Source: Paenibacillus sp. Soil787
GTDB lineage: Bacteria > Bacillota > Bacilli > Paenibacillales > NBRC-103111
DNA: 64,000 bases
Direction: 5' to 3'
NCBI RefSeq assembly: GCF_001429545.1
Contig: NZ_LMSP01000001.1
Location: 28,983-92,982, forward strand
Below the pieces are notes generated by a model that saw only the letters and a program-made list of their open reading frames with translations, ran no database searches and was not told the origin of the DNA. A program made the position numbers and the translations under genes. Every line of letters begins with the position of its first letter. The stretch's first letter is position 1. Positions 34,076 through 43,843 of this stretch are shown in pieces.

Positions 34076-34341
34076 TATTGTGGATTTGAGTGAATAGTCG
34101 TTCTCCTCGAAGGTATTGAAGTACTAAGGGGATGTAACTACTAAACGCAAAAGCCTTCTTGTATACCGGAGAACAGCGAGTAGCCCCATTCAAAGAAACC
34201 CGCCAAGTACCAGTCGTATATTACCGCCTAATCATTTCAAATAACTTGACTTCAACAGCGCTTGGAAACCACATCCATCCCTCCCCATGTACAAAAGTAT
34301 GAGTTACAGTAAGGACATAAGGCAGAGCCTGAGGTTTGTTC

Positions 34342-35163
34342 TCACTTAAGCTTGCGGAATTCCCCGACAACACCAACGGTTTCAACGATATTCACGAATG
34401 CTTTCGGGTCTATCTTCTTAATAATTCGTTTTAATTCTACGAGTTCATAGCGTGTAGTGACGGTCATGAGCATATCATGCTGCTGTTTCGTATAAGCGCC
34501 TTCTGTCTTAACTAAAGTAACACCTCTAGGCAGTAGAAGCAGCTCGTTAATCAACTCATCCTTTTGTTTCGTTACAATGAATGCTGTCACTTTGACATGG
34601 CGAATATGTATCGTATCTACAACTTTGCCACTAATATAGATGGCAAGCATCGAATAAAGAGCGAGGTCCCAATTGTGCTTGAAATAGCCAAGTGCAACAA
34701 TAACAATACCGTTCATTGATGAAAGAATGGTGCCAAGAGGGAAATCAAATTTTCGCGTCAAAATCAAGCCGACGATATCAAAGCCTCCACTTGAGCCACC
34801 TATTCTTAAGGTGATACCGCTTCCTATACCAATGAGTACGCCTCCAAAGACTGCACCGAGAATGGGCTCCTGCGCGACATAGCTTGTTGGTATAATTTGC
34901 ATCAACCATACCGTTAGTATGACAGACGCTACACTGATCATAATAAATCTGCGTCCAATTGAAACCAATCCCCAAATCATCAATGGCAGGTTAAACAATA
35001 AATACAAGAAACCAATGTTAAAATTCGTAAAATAACCAATAATCATGGCAAATCCAGAAACCCCGCCGCTAAGCAGTTGGTGAGGAATGAGGAACATGTT
35101 GAAGCCAACCGCGACAAGCAGTGCGCCAACTAGAATTATGAAAGCATCTAGCGCCTTTTTCAA
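34342..35163 (-). CDS. YitT family membrane protein (DUF161/DUF2179)
   Basis: A 273-residue protein with about six hydrophobic segments in the N-terminal part (GFNMFLIPHQLLSGGVSG and GGSSGGFDIVGLI are typical) and a C-terminal cytosolic DUF2179 domain (about 195-273, KVTAFIVTKQKDELI). Starts at TTG with AGAGGTG upstream. Family members are common in Bacillales; a transport role is presumed, substrate unknown. Confidence 0.88.
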   Translation of the reverse strand: MKKALDAFIILVGALLVAVGFNMFLIPHQLLSGGVSGFAMIIGYFTNFNIGFLYLLFNLPLMIWGLVSIGRRFIMISVASVILTVWLMQIIPTSYVAQEPILGAVFGGVLIGIGSGITLRIGGSSGGFDIVGLILTRKFDFPLGTILSSMNGIVIVALGYFKHNWDLALYSMLAIYISGKVVDTIHIRHVKVTAFIVTKQKDELINELLLLPRGVTLVKTEGAYTKQQHDMLMTVTTRYELVELKRIIKKIDPKAFVNIVETVGVVGEFRKLK

Positions 35164-35295
35164 AAAAAATCACCTCTAAAATAGTATGCAGCATAAAGCA
35201 AGTATAATTCATTCTTCTAAAACTTCAATCATAATTTACCTTAGTTCAATTAAGTAGATATTAATGACAAATAAGTGAATCCTTTTATTAGGATG

Positions 35296-35332
35296 AAAAA
35301 AAGCTGTGTCCAATTCATGGACAACAGCTTTA
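35296..35332 (-). terminator. Terminator after the DUF4247 gene
   Basis: AAAGCTGT-TCCA pairs with TGGA-ACAGCTTT; read on the minus strand it ends in a T run. Confidence 0.75.
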
Positions 35333-35346
35333 TAGAGAATAAATAA

Positions 35347-36039
35347 TCAGCGTCTTTTGAAAGAGCCTGTCTTTTTAGAGGTACTTGGCGCACTGGTTGA
35401 AGGTTTTGTTACCTTATTTGTAGTCGAGCCGTCGTTTTTACGTGTTGTAGAGCTGCTGCCTGAATTTGGCGTGCCTGTACCGGTCTTGAAACTGCCCGTT
35501 CGATCTGACGTTGTTGGTTGCTTATCCTTCGATACATCCGTTGTTGGCGCAGTCGCCTTACCGCCGCCTGCATTATAAGTCGGTGTCCGGGTATAGCCTC
35601 TATAGTCATCATAAGGACGTTTATTATTGAACCATCCCCCACCGAATAAGGATTGAAGCAGAGTGGCTGTCAAATAACCTTGCAAGAACGAGGAGTCGTA
35701 ATGTGATTTGGCATATTCAATACTATCGATCTGGACAAGTGAGTTTTTACTATCACTTGGATCCTTTTGGACGTTAATAACCTTATCATTATAAACAAGG
35801 AACATTTGATCGTCAGATTCCTTGCTCTTTTCCTTCGGTGACTCTTTTGCTGCTAGTTCAGCAGATACAGCCGGAACGCTTTTGTTCTCAACTAAATAAA
35901 CCTTGGAGAGATTGCTCCCTTTGCCATCCACGCTGACTAACGGATACTGATCTTTGATATAACGTCCGGCATCAGCGCCACACGCGGTAAGAAGGGCGAT
36001 GATCAATAAGAAAGAAACCCATGAAGTCCATCTTTTCAC
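35347..36039 (-). CDS. DUF4247 lipoprotein
   Basis: A 230-residue protein with a lipoprotein signal peptide (MKRWTSWVSFLLIIALLTAC, lipobox LTAC, lipidated Cys at 20). The DUF4247 core (about 25-150, IKDQYPLVSVDG..KVYLVENK) is followed by a low-complexity Thr/Ser/Gly/Lys tail. It follows the DUF4178 gene by 50 nt on the same strand, a pairing known from Firmicutes DUF4178/DUF4247/DUF350 clusters. Function unknown; exposed at the cell surface. Confidence 0.82.
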   Translation of the reverse strand: MKRWTSWVSFLLIIALLTACGADAGRYIKDQYPLVSVDGKGSNLSKVYLVENKSVPAVSAELAAKESPKEKSKESDDQMFLVYNDKVINVQKDPSDSKNSLVQIDSIEYAKSHYDSSFLQGYLTATLLQSLFGGGWFNNKRPYDDYRGYTRTPTYNAGGGKATAPTTDVSKDKQPTTSDRTGSFKTGTGTPNSGSSSTTRKNDGSTTNKVTKPSTSAPSTSKKTGSFKRR

Positions 36040-36089
36040 TTTTCAGTAATCCCTCCTTTCCAAACATTACTAATGATAACATAGGTTGT

Positions 36090-36626
36090 CTAGGGCGTCG
36101 ATTTCAAAAATTTTATCTGATTGCCCGGCGTACGCTCTCCTTCTAGAGCAATAAATTTGCCATCCTGCCATTGAAGAAAGAAGAATCTATGGTCCGGTCC
36201 AAAATATCTCCAAAAGAGACAATCATCTCCGCTGCGGAAGTCGGTGTTTCCTTCCGTCCGAGTGACGTCATTACGATGAAACTCCAATTCGAAGGTAACA
36301 TCTTCGTCAAGCTCCAAACGAGTAGGGACATCATTCGGATCATCGAGTGCACCTTCGACAAAGCTGCAAAGGAAGCAGTCATAGGTTCGCCCTTTTTCCA
36401 CAATCAAACACTGAATATTTTTGCCACTTTGTAAATAATAAGCGTAACGATGTGGAGCAAACCCGCGGTCAAAATAAATGACCTTTCCGGAAACAACATA
36501 CTCTTCTAAGTCTACATTAACAATATCCCCAACTCGGGTATCTTCAAGTGGATTACCTGCAGGTGTTGTTGTTGGTTCTTGTTTTTGACTGCGCAGGATG
36601 CTGCTAACTCGTTTAAATATGGACAT
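36090..36626 (-). CDS. DUF4178 domain protein
   Basis: A 178-residue cytosolic protein. The core (about 30-170) shows VGDIVNVDLEEYVVSGKVIYF and ends in WQDGKFIALEGE, the beta-rich layout of DUF4178. First gene of a probable two-gene unit with the DUF4247 lipoprotein. Function unknown; such genes often sit near PspA-type membrane-stress modules, none of which is visible here. Confidence 0.75.
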   Translation of the reverse strand: MSIFKRVSSILRSQKQEPTTTPAGNPLEDTRVGDIVNVDLEEYVVSGKVIYFDRGFAPHRYAYYLQSGKNIQCLIVEKGRTYDCFLCSFVEGALDDPNDVPTRLELDEDVTFELEFHRNDVTRTEGNTDFRSGDDCLFWRYFGPDHRFFFLQWQDGKFIALEGERTPGNQIKFLKSTP

Positions 36627-36716
36627 TGAAAACTCTCCTCTATTCCGTTTATTGTTCTACCTTGTAATACGTTTAGCTTATGCGTTAGGTTTCGTTCTCA
36701 TTATGTAAGACGCTAC

Positions 36717-36746
36717 TGGAAATGTGTGTATGAGTTGTGCTATAAT
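36717..36746 (+). promoter_or_regulatory. Candidate promoter of cshA
   Basis: TGGAAA (36717-36722) and TATAAT (36741-36746) are 18 bp apart. The transcript would have a leader of about 150 nt before the TTG start, a length typical of cold-inducible helicase genes. Confidence 0.5.
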
Positions 36747-36906
36747 ATTTTAGATGTTCTTAAGGGCGGCCAGTTGGATCATGGAAGATGATAAATCGAA
36801 AGTGTATTCCACCAATAAAACTATAGACACGGATAGGAAGTCGTACTTAAGGGTAAAAAAGATACAAGGCATTAGCCTGCCCTGTACAAAAGGAGATTGA
36901 ATATAT

Positions 36907-38517
36907 TTGAAAACATTTCAAGAGTTTGGTTTAGAACCAACGATTTTGCGCGCTATTACGGAGATGGGCTTTGAAGAGTCCACACCGATCCAAGAAAAAA
37001 CGATTCCTTTGGCTATGGAAGGCCGGGATTTGATCGGGCAAGCGCAAACAGGAACAGGTAAAACAGCTGCTTTCGGTATTCCGCTTATTCACAAAATCAA
37101 TATGAAAGAAGAGCGCATTTCTGCTCTTATCATGTGTCCTACACGGGAACTTGCCATCCAGGTTGCGGAAGAGATTGAGAAACTCGGTCGTTTCAAAGGC
37201 ATTCGTTCCTTACCCATCTATGGTGGACAGGATATCGTTAAACAAATTCGTGCATTGAAGAAAAAGCCGCAAATCATTATCGGTACACCGGGACGTCTAC
37301 TTGACCACATTAATCGCAAAACAATCAAATTAGACGATGTACAAACAGTGGTTCTGGATGAAGCGGATGAAATGCTTGACATGGGCTTCATGGATGATAT
37401 CCAGTCCATTTTGAAATTGGTTCCAGAAGAGCGTCATACGATGTTGTTCTCTGCAACAATGCCAACGAATATTCAAAAATTGGCACAACAGTTTCTTCGT
37501 AACCCTGAGCATGTATCGGTTATCCCGAAACAAGTTAGTGCGCCTTTGATTGATCAAGCTTATATCGAATTGCACGAAAAACAAAAGTTCGAAGCACTTA
37601 GCCGTTTGATCGACATGGAAGCTCCAGATCTTGCCATCATCTTCGGTCGTACTAAACGTCGGGTTGATGAATTGGCAGAAGCTCTTCAAAAAAGAGGCTA
37701 TGCAGCTGAAGGTCTTCATGGTGACTTATCCCAAAATCAACGCGATAACGTGATGAGAAAATTCCGTGACGGCAGCATTGATGTACTTGTAGCAACAGAT
37801 GTTGCTGCGCGTGGTCTAGATGTATCCGGTGTTACTCATGTCATTAACTTTGACCTTCCGCAAGATCCAGAAAGCTATGTCCACCGTATCGGTCGTACAG
37901 GCCGCGCTGGTAAAGAAGGTACAGCATGGACCTTCGTAACACCTAGAGAGATCGATCACCTGCACTTTATTGAGAAAGTTACTCGTCACAAAATTAACAA
38001 AAAACCATTACCTAGCTTGGCTGAAGCCATTGAAGGTAAACAAAAAATGACAGCTGAGCGTATCCTTGATGTGCTTCAAAATGATACTCAGGCAGAATTC
38101 AAAGGCCTAGCTATTCAAATGTTAGAACAATATGATTCCGTAAATCTCCTTGCAGCAGCTATGAAGCTTTTGACAGGGGACAAAAAGGAAACAAATATTG
38201 AGTTAACACCAGAAGATCCGATTCGTGCAAGAAAGAAAAAATTCGATGTTCGCAGCTCAGGCAGACGAGTTGGCGGCGGTTATGGCTCAAGTTCAGGATC
38301 AGGAGATCGTCGTCAAGGTGGCGGATACAGCTCCGGTGCTGGTTCCAGCAGCTCGAACTCCCGTTACCCGCGTAAAGATAGCAGAGATTATGGTTCAAAC
38401 AGAGAAGGTGGAAGCAGTTCATCTTCCAGAAACCGTGAGTACGGAAGCAACAACTCCGGGAACCGCGATCGTTCCAGAGCTCCTCGTAAGAGCGAAGATA
38501 CACTAGTGAATAAATAA
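36907..38517 (+). CDS. cshA: DEAD-box RNA helicase (CshA type)
   Basis: A 536-residue helicase. In order: Q motif ([12 protein letters not shown] region), Walker [29 protein letters not shown], and the second RecA domain with ARGLD and [11 protein letters not shown] helical dimerisation-like segment is followed by a Gly/Ser/Arg-rich tail (about 440-536) that binds RNA. It unwinds RNA in ribosome assembly and mRNA decay. Starts at TTG with AAGGAG 10 nt upstream. Confidence 0.95.
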   Translation: MKTFQEFGLEPTILRAITEMGFEESTPIQEKTIPLAMEGRDLIGQAQTGTGKTAAFGIPLIHKINMKEERISALIMCPTRELAIQVAEEIEKLGRFKGIRSLPIYGGQDIVKQIRALKKKPQIIIGTPGRLLDHINRKTIKLDDVQTVVLDEADEMLDMGFMDDIQSILKLVPEERHTMLFSATMPTNIQKLAQQFLRNPEHVSVIPKQVSAPLIDQAYIELHEKQKFEALSRLIDMEAPDLAIIFGRTKRRVDELAEALQKRGYAAEGLHGDLSQNQRDNVMRKFRDGSIDVLVATDVAARGLDVSGVTHVINFDLPQDPESYVHRIGRTGRAGKEGTAWTFVTPREIDHLHFIEKVTRHKINKKPLPSLAEAIEGKQKMTAERILDVLQNDTQAEFKGLAIQMLEQYDSVNLLAAAMKLLTGDKKETNIELTPEDPIRARKKKFDVRSSGRRVGGGYGSSSGSGDRRQGGGYSSGAGSSSSNSRYPRKDSRDYGSNREGGSSSSSRNREYGSNNSGNRDRSRAPRKSEDTLVNK

Positions 38518-38536
38518 AGGTTAAACCCCAAAAAAG

Positions 38537-38569
38537 AAGGCGGAGATCCAGAAGGATCTTCGCCTTTTT
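38537..38569 (+). terminator. Terminator of cshA
   Basis: AAGGCG-AGATCC pairs with GGATCT-CGCCTT around AGAA, followed by TTTTTAG. Confidence 0.85.
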
Positions 38570-38585
38570 AGCATGGGTATATGAT

Positions 38586-38672
38586 TTAGATTACAAAAGA
38601 GCTAGTGATGATAACGAGCAGGATGAAGAGAACCAAAATGGCACCTGCGGATGTTCCAACTGGATGAGACAT
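38586..38672 (-). CDS. YjcZ-like 28-residue sporulation-type membrane peptide
   Basis: The product starts MSHPVGTSAGAILVLFILL and ends VIITSSFVI: a short polar start followed by one hydrophobic helix. The LVLFILLVII core is the signature of the YjcZ family of small sporulation proteins in Bacillales. AGGAGG lies 8 nt before the ATG, strong support for such a short gene. Confidence 0.75.
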   Translation of the reverse strand: MSHPVGTSAGAILVLFILLVIITSSFVI

Positions 38673-38881
38673 AGTATCAACCTCCTGAATAATGATTTGG
38701 GGGAAGTGCTTATTGACAATACTATACTATGTAAAAGAACCTAGAACGACTAGACGTCTACCTATATGTTTAAAAATAGGCTATAATTAAACCAATGAAA
38801 AAGTAAGACAACTTAAGATGAATGCGTTTTAACAATCAACGTAGAAAGTTTCCCGAAGGAAACGCTAAGGAGGAAGCAGTT

Positions 38882-39727
38882 TTGGAGTTTAGAGGAGTTA
38901 TGGGAGGACTGTACAGAATATCGGAGTGGATTATGCGTTTGTCGGTCATTAATCTGCTTTGGATGCTATGTTCGGTTCCGGTTTTCTTTTTTGCTTTTAT
39001 GGGCTTGGTGAGTCCATCTGTTGATGCATTGAAGGCATCGCTGCCCATTATCGCCATTTTGGCACCGTTTACTTTATTTCCTGCAACTTCCGCGATGTTT
39101 GCTGTAGCTCGGAAATGGGTTACAGGTGAAGAAGATGTACCACTCTTGAAAACTTTTTTCCGTGGATATAAAGAAAACTACCTACAGAGCATGGTTGGCG
39201 GCATTTTCTTCGTAATCATTTTCGTTATCATTGCAGTGAACTACTTCTTTTATTTGAAGCAGGGAAGTTCGTTGAAATTATTGGCCGTATTGTTTATTGC
39301 TTTCACGGTCATTATCACCATTTCTTTGTTCAATTTCTTTTCAATTATGGTTCATTTGCATATGAAGGTTTTACAAATTTTGAAGAATGCTGTATTGATT
39401 ACGATTGGTAATCCAATCAATTCGATTGTTCTGCTGCTTTGTAACGGAGCCATCCTTTACATTTGTTTGACCAAATTTAATTTCTTCCTTGTCGTTTTCT
39501 TTATGGGAAGTATTATGGCGACTTTCTCTTTCTGGCAGTTTAACCGCAGCTTCACCAAACTACAAACGAAGCAGCAAGAACTAGAAGAGAAGGAACAGCA
39601 GAGGCTGGCTGAAGCGCAAGAAGAGGAAGCACAAAGTAATGCAGAAGCTATACCTGAAAGTGAAGAAGAAAGTAAGATAGAAATTAGTTTGAATAAAAAA
39701 GATGAGAATGAAAAGACTAGAGACTAA
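38882..39727 (+). CDS. DUF624 (YesV-like) membrane protein
   Basis: A 281-residue protein with about five hydrophobic segments. The family opening is MGGLYRISEWIMRLSVINLLW, here starting a few residues after the start codon, and the end is a very acidic coiled tail (about 235-281, rich in Glu and Gln). TTG 38882 has AAGGAGG 8 nt upstream; the ATG at 38822 lacks a ribosome site. DUF624 members often accompany sugar ABC transporters, but none is adjacent here. Confidence 0.8.
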   Translation: MEFRGVMGGLYRISEWIMRLSVINLLWMLCSVPVFFFAFMGLVSPSVDALKASLPIIAILAPFTLFPATSAMFAVARKWVTGEEDVPLLKTFFRGYKENYLQSMVGGIFFVIIFVIIAVNYFFYLKQGSSLKLLAVLFIAFTVIITISLFNFFSIMVHLHMKVLQILKNAVLITIGNPINSIVLLLCNGAILYICLTKFNFFLVVFFMGSIMATFSFWQFNRSFTKLQTKQQELEEKEQQRLAEAQEEEAQSNAEAIPESEEESKIEISLNKKDENEKTRD

Positions 39728-39736
39728 ACCTACCAG

Positions 39737-39765
39737 TTGATAATCAACCGGTACGGCACTATAAT
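39737..39765 (+). promoter_or_regulatory. Sigma-A promoter of the 6S RNA
   Basis: TTGATA (39737-39742) and TATAAT (39760-39765) with a 17-bp spacer, placing the start of transcription near 39772. Confidence 0.8.
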
Positions 39766-39771
39766 AAGAAA

Positions 39772-39960
39772 TACAAAAGAATCCTGCGATGTACGTAACG
39801 GTTTTAAGTTGTTTTAAACCAATGACTGTTTCTAGGGAGACCTACATTGAAGTGTGGCTGACATGCCCTCGAAAGGGGACCTCAAATACACCTCTGCGGA
39901 CACCCACCTGCGAGAGCGGGTTTGAAGCACCAAAACCGGACGGCATAGGCGGGTTTTTTT
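39772..39960 (+). ncRNA. ssrS: 6S RNA (regulator of RNA polymerase)
   Basis: About 189 nt behind a consensus promoter and ending in a T run. The two ends pair: ATG-CGT-CGGTTTT near 39789-39805 with AAAACCGGACGGCAT near 39931-39945, then TTTTAAACC with GGTTTGAAGC. The centre shows the Firmicute 6S landmarks GAAGTGTGGCTGACATGCCC, a GAAA-capped hairpin and ACACCTCTGCGG followed by CACCCACCTGC. 6S RNA mimics an open promoter and traps the sigma-A holoenzyme in stationary phase. No open frame is conserved here. Confidence 0.85.
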
Positions 39961-39963
39961 GTA

Positions 39964-40008
39964 TTAAAAAGAGGTTGAACAGGTAGATTCCTGTTCAACC
40001 TCTTTTTA
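39964..40008. terminator. Strong bidirectional terminator
   Basis: AAAAAGAGGTTGAACAGG pairs perfectly with CCTGTTCAACCTCTTTTT around TAGATT. It follows the 6S RNA. Confidence 0.9.
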
Positions 40009-40020
40009 ATTTATTACAAC

Positions 40021-40130
40021 ATAAGAAAGTATAAATTTTCGGTTCCCGAAAACCGCTTTCTTATTGGCGATAAAACCTACATCTGAACGCGGTCACTCAT
40101 CCGTGAATGACCTCGATAGAGGTTTTCTCA
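40021..40130. repeat. Dispersed element II, short copy
   Basis: Starts ATAAGAAAGTATAAATTTTC, contains a hairpin (TCGGTTCCCGAAAACCG), then CTTATTGGCGATAAAACCT and GAACGCGGTCACTCATCCG, and ends GATAGAGGTTTTCTCATC. Related to 33409-33606; its first bases also resemble the deletion copy of element I at 44374. It abuts the 3' end of xylB. Confidence 0.65.
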
Positions 40131-41660
40131 TCAATGACCAGCCAAATCACTTAGCTGATGGAATGTGTTCTGAAGTGTTCCGTAAAGACCGCGATATATT
40201 TGATAGTAGGCGTCATACTGTTTCTGATTATCAACATTTGGTTCTACGCGGTCGGTAACTTTGATCCATTTCTCACAAAGTGTAGTCATATCTTCTTGCA
40301 GTACGCCGGAAGCAGCCATAATAGCAGCCCCATAGGCAGGGCCGTCTGTGGAATTAACAGTGACCACAGGGATACCGAAGATGTCAGCAATCATTTGACG
40401 CCAGAACGGACTTCTGGCGCCGCCGCCATTCACGCGAAGTTCGGTGACTTCAATGCCGGACTCGCGGATTAACTGCAGGGAGTCGCGGAGCCCGAAGGTA
40501 ATGCCTTCGAGAACGGCACGGGTGAGATGTGCTTTCTCGTGCCGCAGGTTAAGACCGATGAAGGCGCCTCGAGCCTTCGGGTCGGGGTGCGGTGTCCGCT
40601 CCCCGGATAAGTAAGGCAGGAATAGCAAGCCTTCGCTCCCGAGGGGAGCTGTGGCTGCTGCAGACGTCAGGATCTCATAGACGTCTTTGCCTTCCTGCTG
40701 CGCACGCTCAAGCTCTTCGTGCGCGAAGTGGTTGCGCCACCACTGGAACGAGCCGCCGGCGGCCAGCATGACCCCCATGCGGTGCCACTTGCCAGGCACG
40801 CCGTGACAGAAGGAATGAAGCCGATAAGCTTCATCCACTTGGTAGGTGTCGTCGTGAACGAAGACGACACCGGACGTGCCGAGCGCCACAGAGGCGATGC
40901 CTTGGCGCACAACGCCAACGCCGACGGCGCCGCAAGCTTGGTCGCCGCCGCCAGCGACGACCGGCGTGCCTGCGGCTAGACCGGTTAGGCTGGCCGCTTC
41001 CGGCAGCAGGTGTCCGGCCACGTCGCCGGACTCATAGAGCGGCGGCAGCCATTCCATAGGAATGTCCAGCCGCTCAGTGACGGTCTGCGACCAGCTGCGG
41101 TGGGCGACGTCCAGCAGCAGGGTGCCGCTTGCGTCGGCCATGTCCATGCCGAACGCTCCCGTCAGGCGCAGCCTGACGTAGTCCTTCGGCAGCAGCAGGT
41201 GTCGAACGCGCGCGTAGTGCTCCGGCTCATGCTGCCGGAGCCAAATGACCTTGGGCGCGGTGAAGCCGGTCAGCGCCCGGTTGCCCGTTAGTCGTCCGAG
41301 TTCGGCTTCGCCGACGGTCGACTCGATGTAAGCGCACTGCTCCGCGGTGCGCTGATCACACCAAAGCAGCGCAGGCCGGATGACCTGCTGCGCCTCGTCC
41401 AGGAATACCGACCCGTGCATCTGGCCGGAGAAGCCGATACCAGCGACGGCTTCGCCAGCGACGCTTGTTTTCTCTAAAAGAGCGCGGATACCCTTAATTG
41501 TAGCGTTCCACCAATCCTCTGGATGCTGCTCCGCCCATCCTGGATGGGGCTGCTGAAGCGGATATGGGACGCTATGGCTGCCAATCACCTGACCAGAGTC
41601 ATCCACAAGGATGCATTTGACTGCAGAAGTTCCTAAATCTATGCCCATGAAATATGACAC
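40131..41660 (-). CDS. xylB: Xylulokinase
   Basis: A 509-residue FGGY-family kinase. The phosphate loop is MGIDLGTSAVK, with GFSGQMHG for xylulose binding, VVAGGGDQACGAVGVG, and the C-terminal GGGARSPFWRQM. It phosphorylates D-xylulose to feed the pentose phosphate path. Start is GTG with AGGGGG 7 nt upstream. No xylA or xylR is adjacent. The central part (about 40560-41450) is clearly more GC-rich than the flanks. An element II copy touches its 3' end. Confidence 0.93.
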   Translation of the reverse strand: MSYFMGIDLGTSAVKCILVDDSGQVIGSHSVPYPLQQPHPGWAEQHPEDWWNATIKGIRALLEKTSVAGEAVAGIGFSGQMHGSVFLDEAQQVIRPALLWCDQRTAEQCAYIESTVGEAELGRLTGNRALTGFTAPKVIWLRQHEPEHYARVRHLLLPKDYVRLRLTGAFGMDMADASGTLLLDVAHRSWSQTVTERLDIPMEWLPPLYESGDVAGHLLPEAASLTGLAAGTPVVAGGGDQACGAVGVGVVRQGIASVALGTSGVVFVHDDTYQVDEAYRLHSFCHGVPGKWHRMGVMLAAGGSFQWWRNHFAHEELERAQQEGKDVYEILTSAAATAPLGSEGLLFLPYLSGERTPHPDPKARGAFIGLNLRHEKAHLTRAVLEGITFGLRDSLQLIRESGIEVTELRVNGGGARSPFWRQMIADIFGIPVVTVNSTDGPAYGAAIMAASGVLQEDMTTLCEKWIKVTDRVEPNVDNQKQYDAYYQIYRGLYGTLQNTFHQLSDLAGH

Positions 41661-41793
41661 GAAAATTCCCCCTATTGATAAGTTGTTGTAGTTGAGTATT
41701 TTGCTCCATATTCTTTGTTTGTTTAATAAATATACAAAGATTATTAATTAATATATTCGCACGATATAATGGAATTCCTGCTTACAGCGATAT

Positions 41794-42288
41794 TTATTTC
41801 CAGATTAAATTCATTTCATGCCACTGGATGCCAGCATGCTGAGAACTTGATGGTGCTGCATAAAGAAATCCATTTTTTTTGTAAAATGAAATTAAGTGCT
41901 CTTCACACATCAAAACAATGCCCTTCAAGCCATCTTTTCTGGCTAATTCGATGATACGCTGCAGAAGTTCAGTGGCGACACCGCGTCGTTGGTAGGACGG
42001 ATGCACGGCTATGGTCAAAATACAGAGGTATTGTCCATCCTCAGCGGGATGTGTCTCTTGTTTGATACAATCATCAGCTAATTCCTTATTATGTATCTTT
42101 ACACTATTGGTTACGCCAATAATTTGATGGTTTAGCTCGTTTTCTGCCACAAGAAAATAAGCTCCAAACACATGCTTTCTCATGTGAAAAGCTTCTAGTG
42201 TAGCAGCTGCCTCTTTGGAAAACACGGAAGTTTCGATCTCATAAGCCTTTGTTATATCTTGGGTACTTTCGACTGGGCGAATCAGCAT
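41794..42288 (-). CDS. GNAT family N-acetyltransferase
   Basis: A 164-residue GCN5-related acetyltransferase. The acetyl-CoA loop is VHPSYQRRGVATELL, followed by YKKNGF in the last strand-helix, both typical. Acceptor unknown. AAGGAGG lies 10 nt before the ATG. It is divergent from mntH and shares a 157-bp intergenic region with a possible MntR site. Confidence 0.85.
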   Translation of the reverse strand: MLIRPVESTQDITKAYEIETSVFSKEAAATLEAFHMRKHVFGAYFLVAENELNHQIIGVTNSVKIHNKELADDCIKQETHPAEDGQYLCILTIAVHPSYQRRGVATELLQRIIELARKDGLKGIVLMCEEHLISFYKKNGFLYAAPSSSQHAGIQWHEMNLIWK

Positions 42289-42311
42289 CCTTACATACCT
42301 CCTTGTAAAAA

Positions 42312-42331
42312 CTTTCCTAAGGGAAAATGTT
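42312..42331. promoter_or_regulatory. Possible MntR-type operator
   Basis: TTTCCTAAGGGAAAATG; on the other strand TTTTCCCTTAGGAAAG, which resembles the MntR box TTTGCCTTAAGGAAAC at 12 of 16 positions by eye. It is palindromic and lies between the divergent GNAT and mntH genes, about 50 bp upstream of the mntH -10 (TATAAT, 42382-42387). Confidence 0.4.
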
Positions 42332-42445
42332 TTTTATATGCACATGATTGTTTACCTATAGCATAAGATAAGGGCATATAGTATAATCATAAATAAAGTT
42401 TCCTTTGAACAACATTATTGGTCTTACGAAAGATGAGGTAATCAT

Positions 42446-43792
42446 ATGGGTATAGCATATAAAAAACAAGAGCATGAGTCCAATGGATGGAATGGCCGCT
42501 CACCAATGCCTAGTCTGCCAGAAGTCCATCAGAGTATGCGAGTGCCAAAGAAAGCGGGCTTTTTCCGCAAACTGCTTGCTTTTGTAGGTCCGGGTTATCT
42601 TGTAGCCGTTGGGTATATGGATCCGGGAAATTGGGCAACTGATTTAGCAGGAGGTTCCAAATTCGGATATACATTGCTTTCTGTTATTTTAATATCAAAT
42701 TTGATGGCGATTCTGCTGCAAGCTTTGGCTGGCCGCCTAGGAATTGTTACAGGTCGAGACTTAGCGCAAGCTTGTCGTGATCATTATAGTAAACCCGTTT
42801 CATTCGGACTATGGGTATTGTGTGAGTTAGCTATTGCAGCATGTGACTTGGCAGAAGTTATTGGCGCTGCGATTGCCTTACAGCTATTATTTGGTATACC
42901 GCTTATTTATGGAGTCATTCTTACTTCGTTAGATGTTTTATTGGTTCTTATGCTGCAAAAAAAGGGTTTCCGGTATATTGAAGCCATGGTTATTAGTCTA
43001 ATCGCTCTAATTACTTTTTGCTTCGTGATGGAGCTTATTTTCTCAAGACCAGATTTTGGTGCTGTTGCTGTTGGTTTTATTCCTAGAACAGAAATTGTAA
43101 CGAACCCAGCTATGTTATATATCGCACTTGGTATTCTTGGAGCAACGGTCATGCCTCACAATTTATATTTGCATTCTTCTATCGTACAAACGCGCAAAAT
43201 CGAGCCGACAGTAGAAGGTAAACGTGAAGCAATTAAATTCGCCACGATAGATTCGACTGTAGCTTTAATGCTGGCTTTGTTCGTCAATGCCGCGATACTC
43301 ATTCTTTCGGCAGCGGCCTTTCATTCGGCAGGTAAAGAAGTAGCGGAAATACAAGATGCCTATCACCTTTTGGGGCCTATGCTTGGCACAGGTGCCGCGA
43401 GCATACTATTTGCAGTTGCGCTGCTAGCTTCAGGGCAAAATTCTACACTTACAGGTACATTGGCTGGTCAGATCGTGATGGAGGGCTTCCTTAATATTAG
43501 ACTCACTCCTTGGCTTCGCCGATTAATTACACGAATGATCGCAATCGTTCCCGCCGTCATTGTCATTGGTATTTATGGAGAAAGCGGCGCAACAGATTTA
43601 CTTATTCTCAGTCAAGTTATTTTATCCTTACAGCTTTCCTTTGCAGTTATTCCGCTTGTTACGTTTACTTCGGACCGAAAGAAGATGGGGGAGCTTGTAA
43701 CGCCAAGGTGGATGGTTGCACTAAGTTGGTTTGTGGCTATTTTGATTGCGGGCCTGAATGCATACTTACTTTACGCCACTTTTTTTGGGTAA
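42446..43792 (+). CDS. mntH: Nramp-family Mn2+/divalent metal transporter
   Basis: A 448-residue polytopic protein. Metal-site motifs are DPGN in helix 1 ([11 protein letters not shown]) and MPHNLYLHS in helix 6. The N-terminus is longer than in Bacillus MntH and polar. It imports Mn2+ with protons and so opposes the TerC-type exporter under the Mn2+ riboswitch at 14.9-15.9 kb. GAGG lies just before the ATG. Confidence 0.92.
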   Translation: MGIAYKKQEHESNGWNGRSPMPSLPEVHQSMRVPKKAGFFRKLLAFVGPGYLVAVGYMDPGNWATDLAGGSKFGYTLLSVILISNLMAILLQALAGRLGIVTGRDLAQACRDHYSKPVSFGLWVLCELAIAACDLAEVIGAAIALQLLFGIPLIYGVILTSLDVLLVLMLQKKGFRYIEAMVISLIALITFCFVMELIFSRPDFGAVAVGFIPRTEIVTNPAMLYIALGILGATVMPHNLYLHSSIVQTRKIEPTVEGKREAIKFATIDSTVALMLALFVNAAILILSAAAFHSAGKEVAEIQDAYHLLGPMLGTGAASILFAVALLASGQNSTLTGTLAGQIVMEGFLNIRLTPWLRRLITRMIAIVPAVIVIGIYGESGATDLLILSQVILSLQLSFAVIPLVTFTSDRKKMGELVTPRWMVALSWFVAILIAGLNAYLLYATFFG

Positions 43793-43818
43793 AAAAACAT
43801 GGTATACAAATGGAAAAT

Positions 43819-43843
43819 CGGAGGAGCCATCCTCCGTTTTTTT
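43819..43843 (+). terminator. Terminator of mntH
   Basis: CGGAGGA pairs with TCCTCCG around GCCA, followed by eight T. Confidence 0.88.

Noticed and set aside
40667..41291. ORFs opposite or out of frame within xylB
   Set aside because: They arise from the GC-rich composition; the kinase frame is complete with all motifs.
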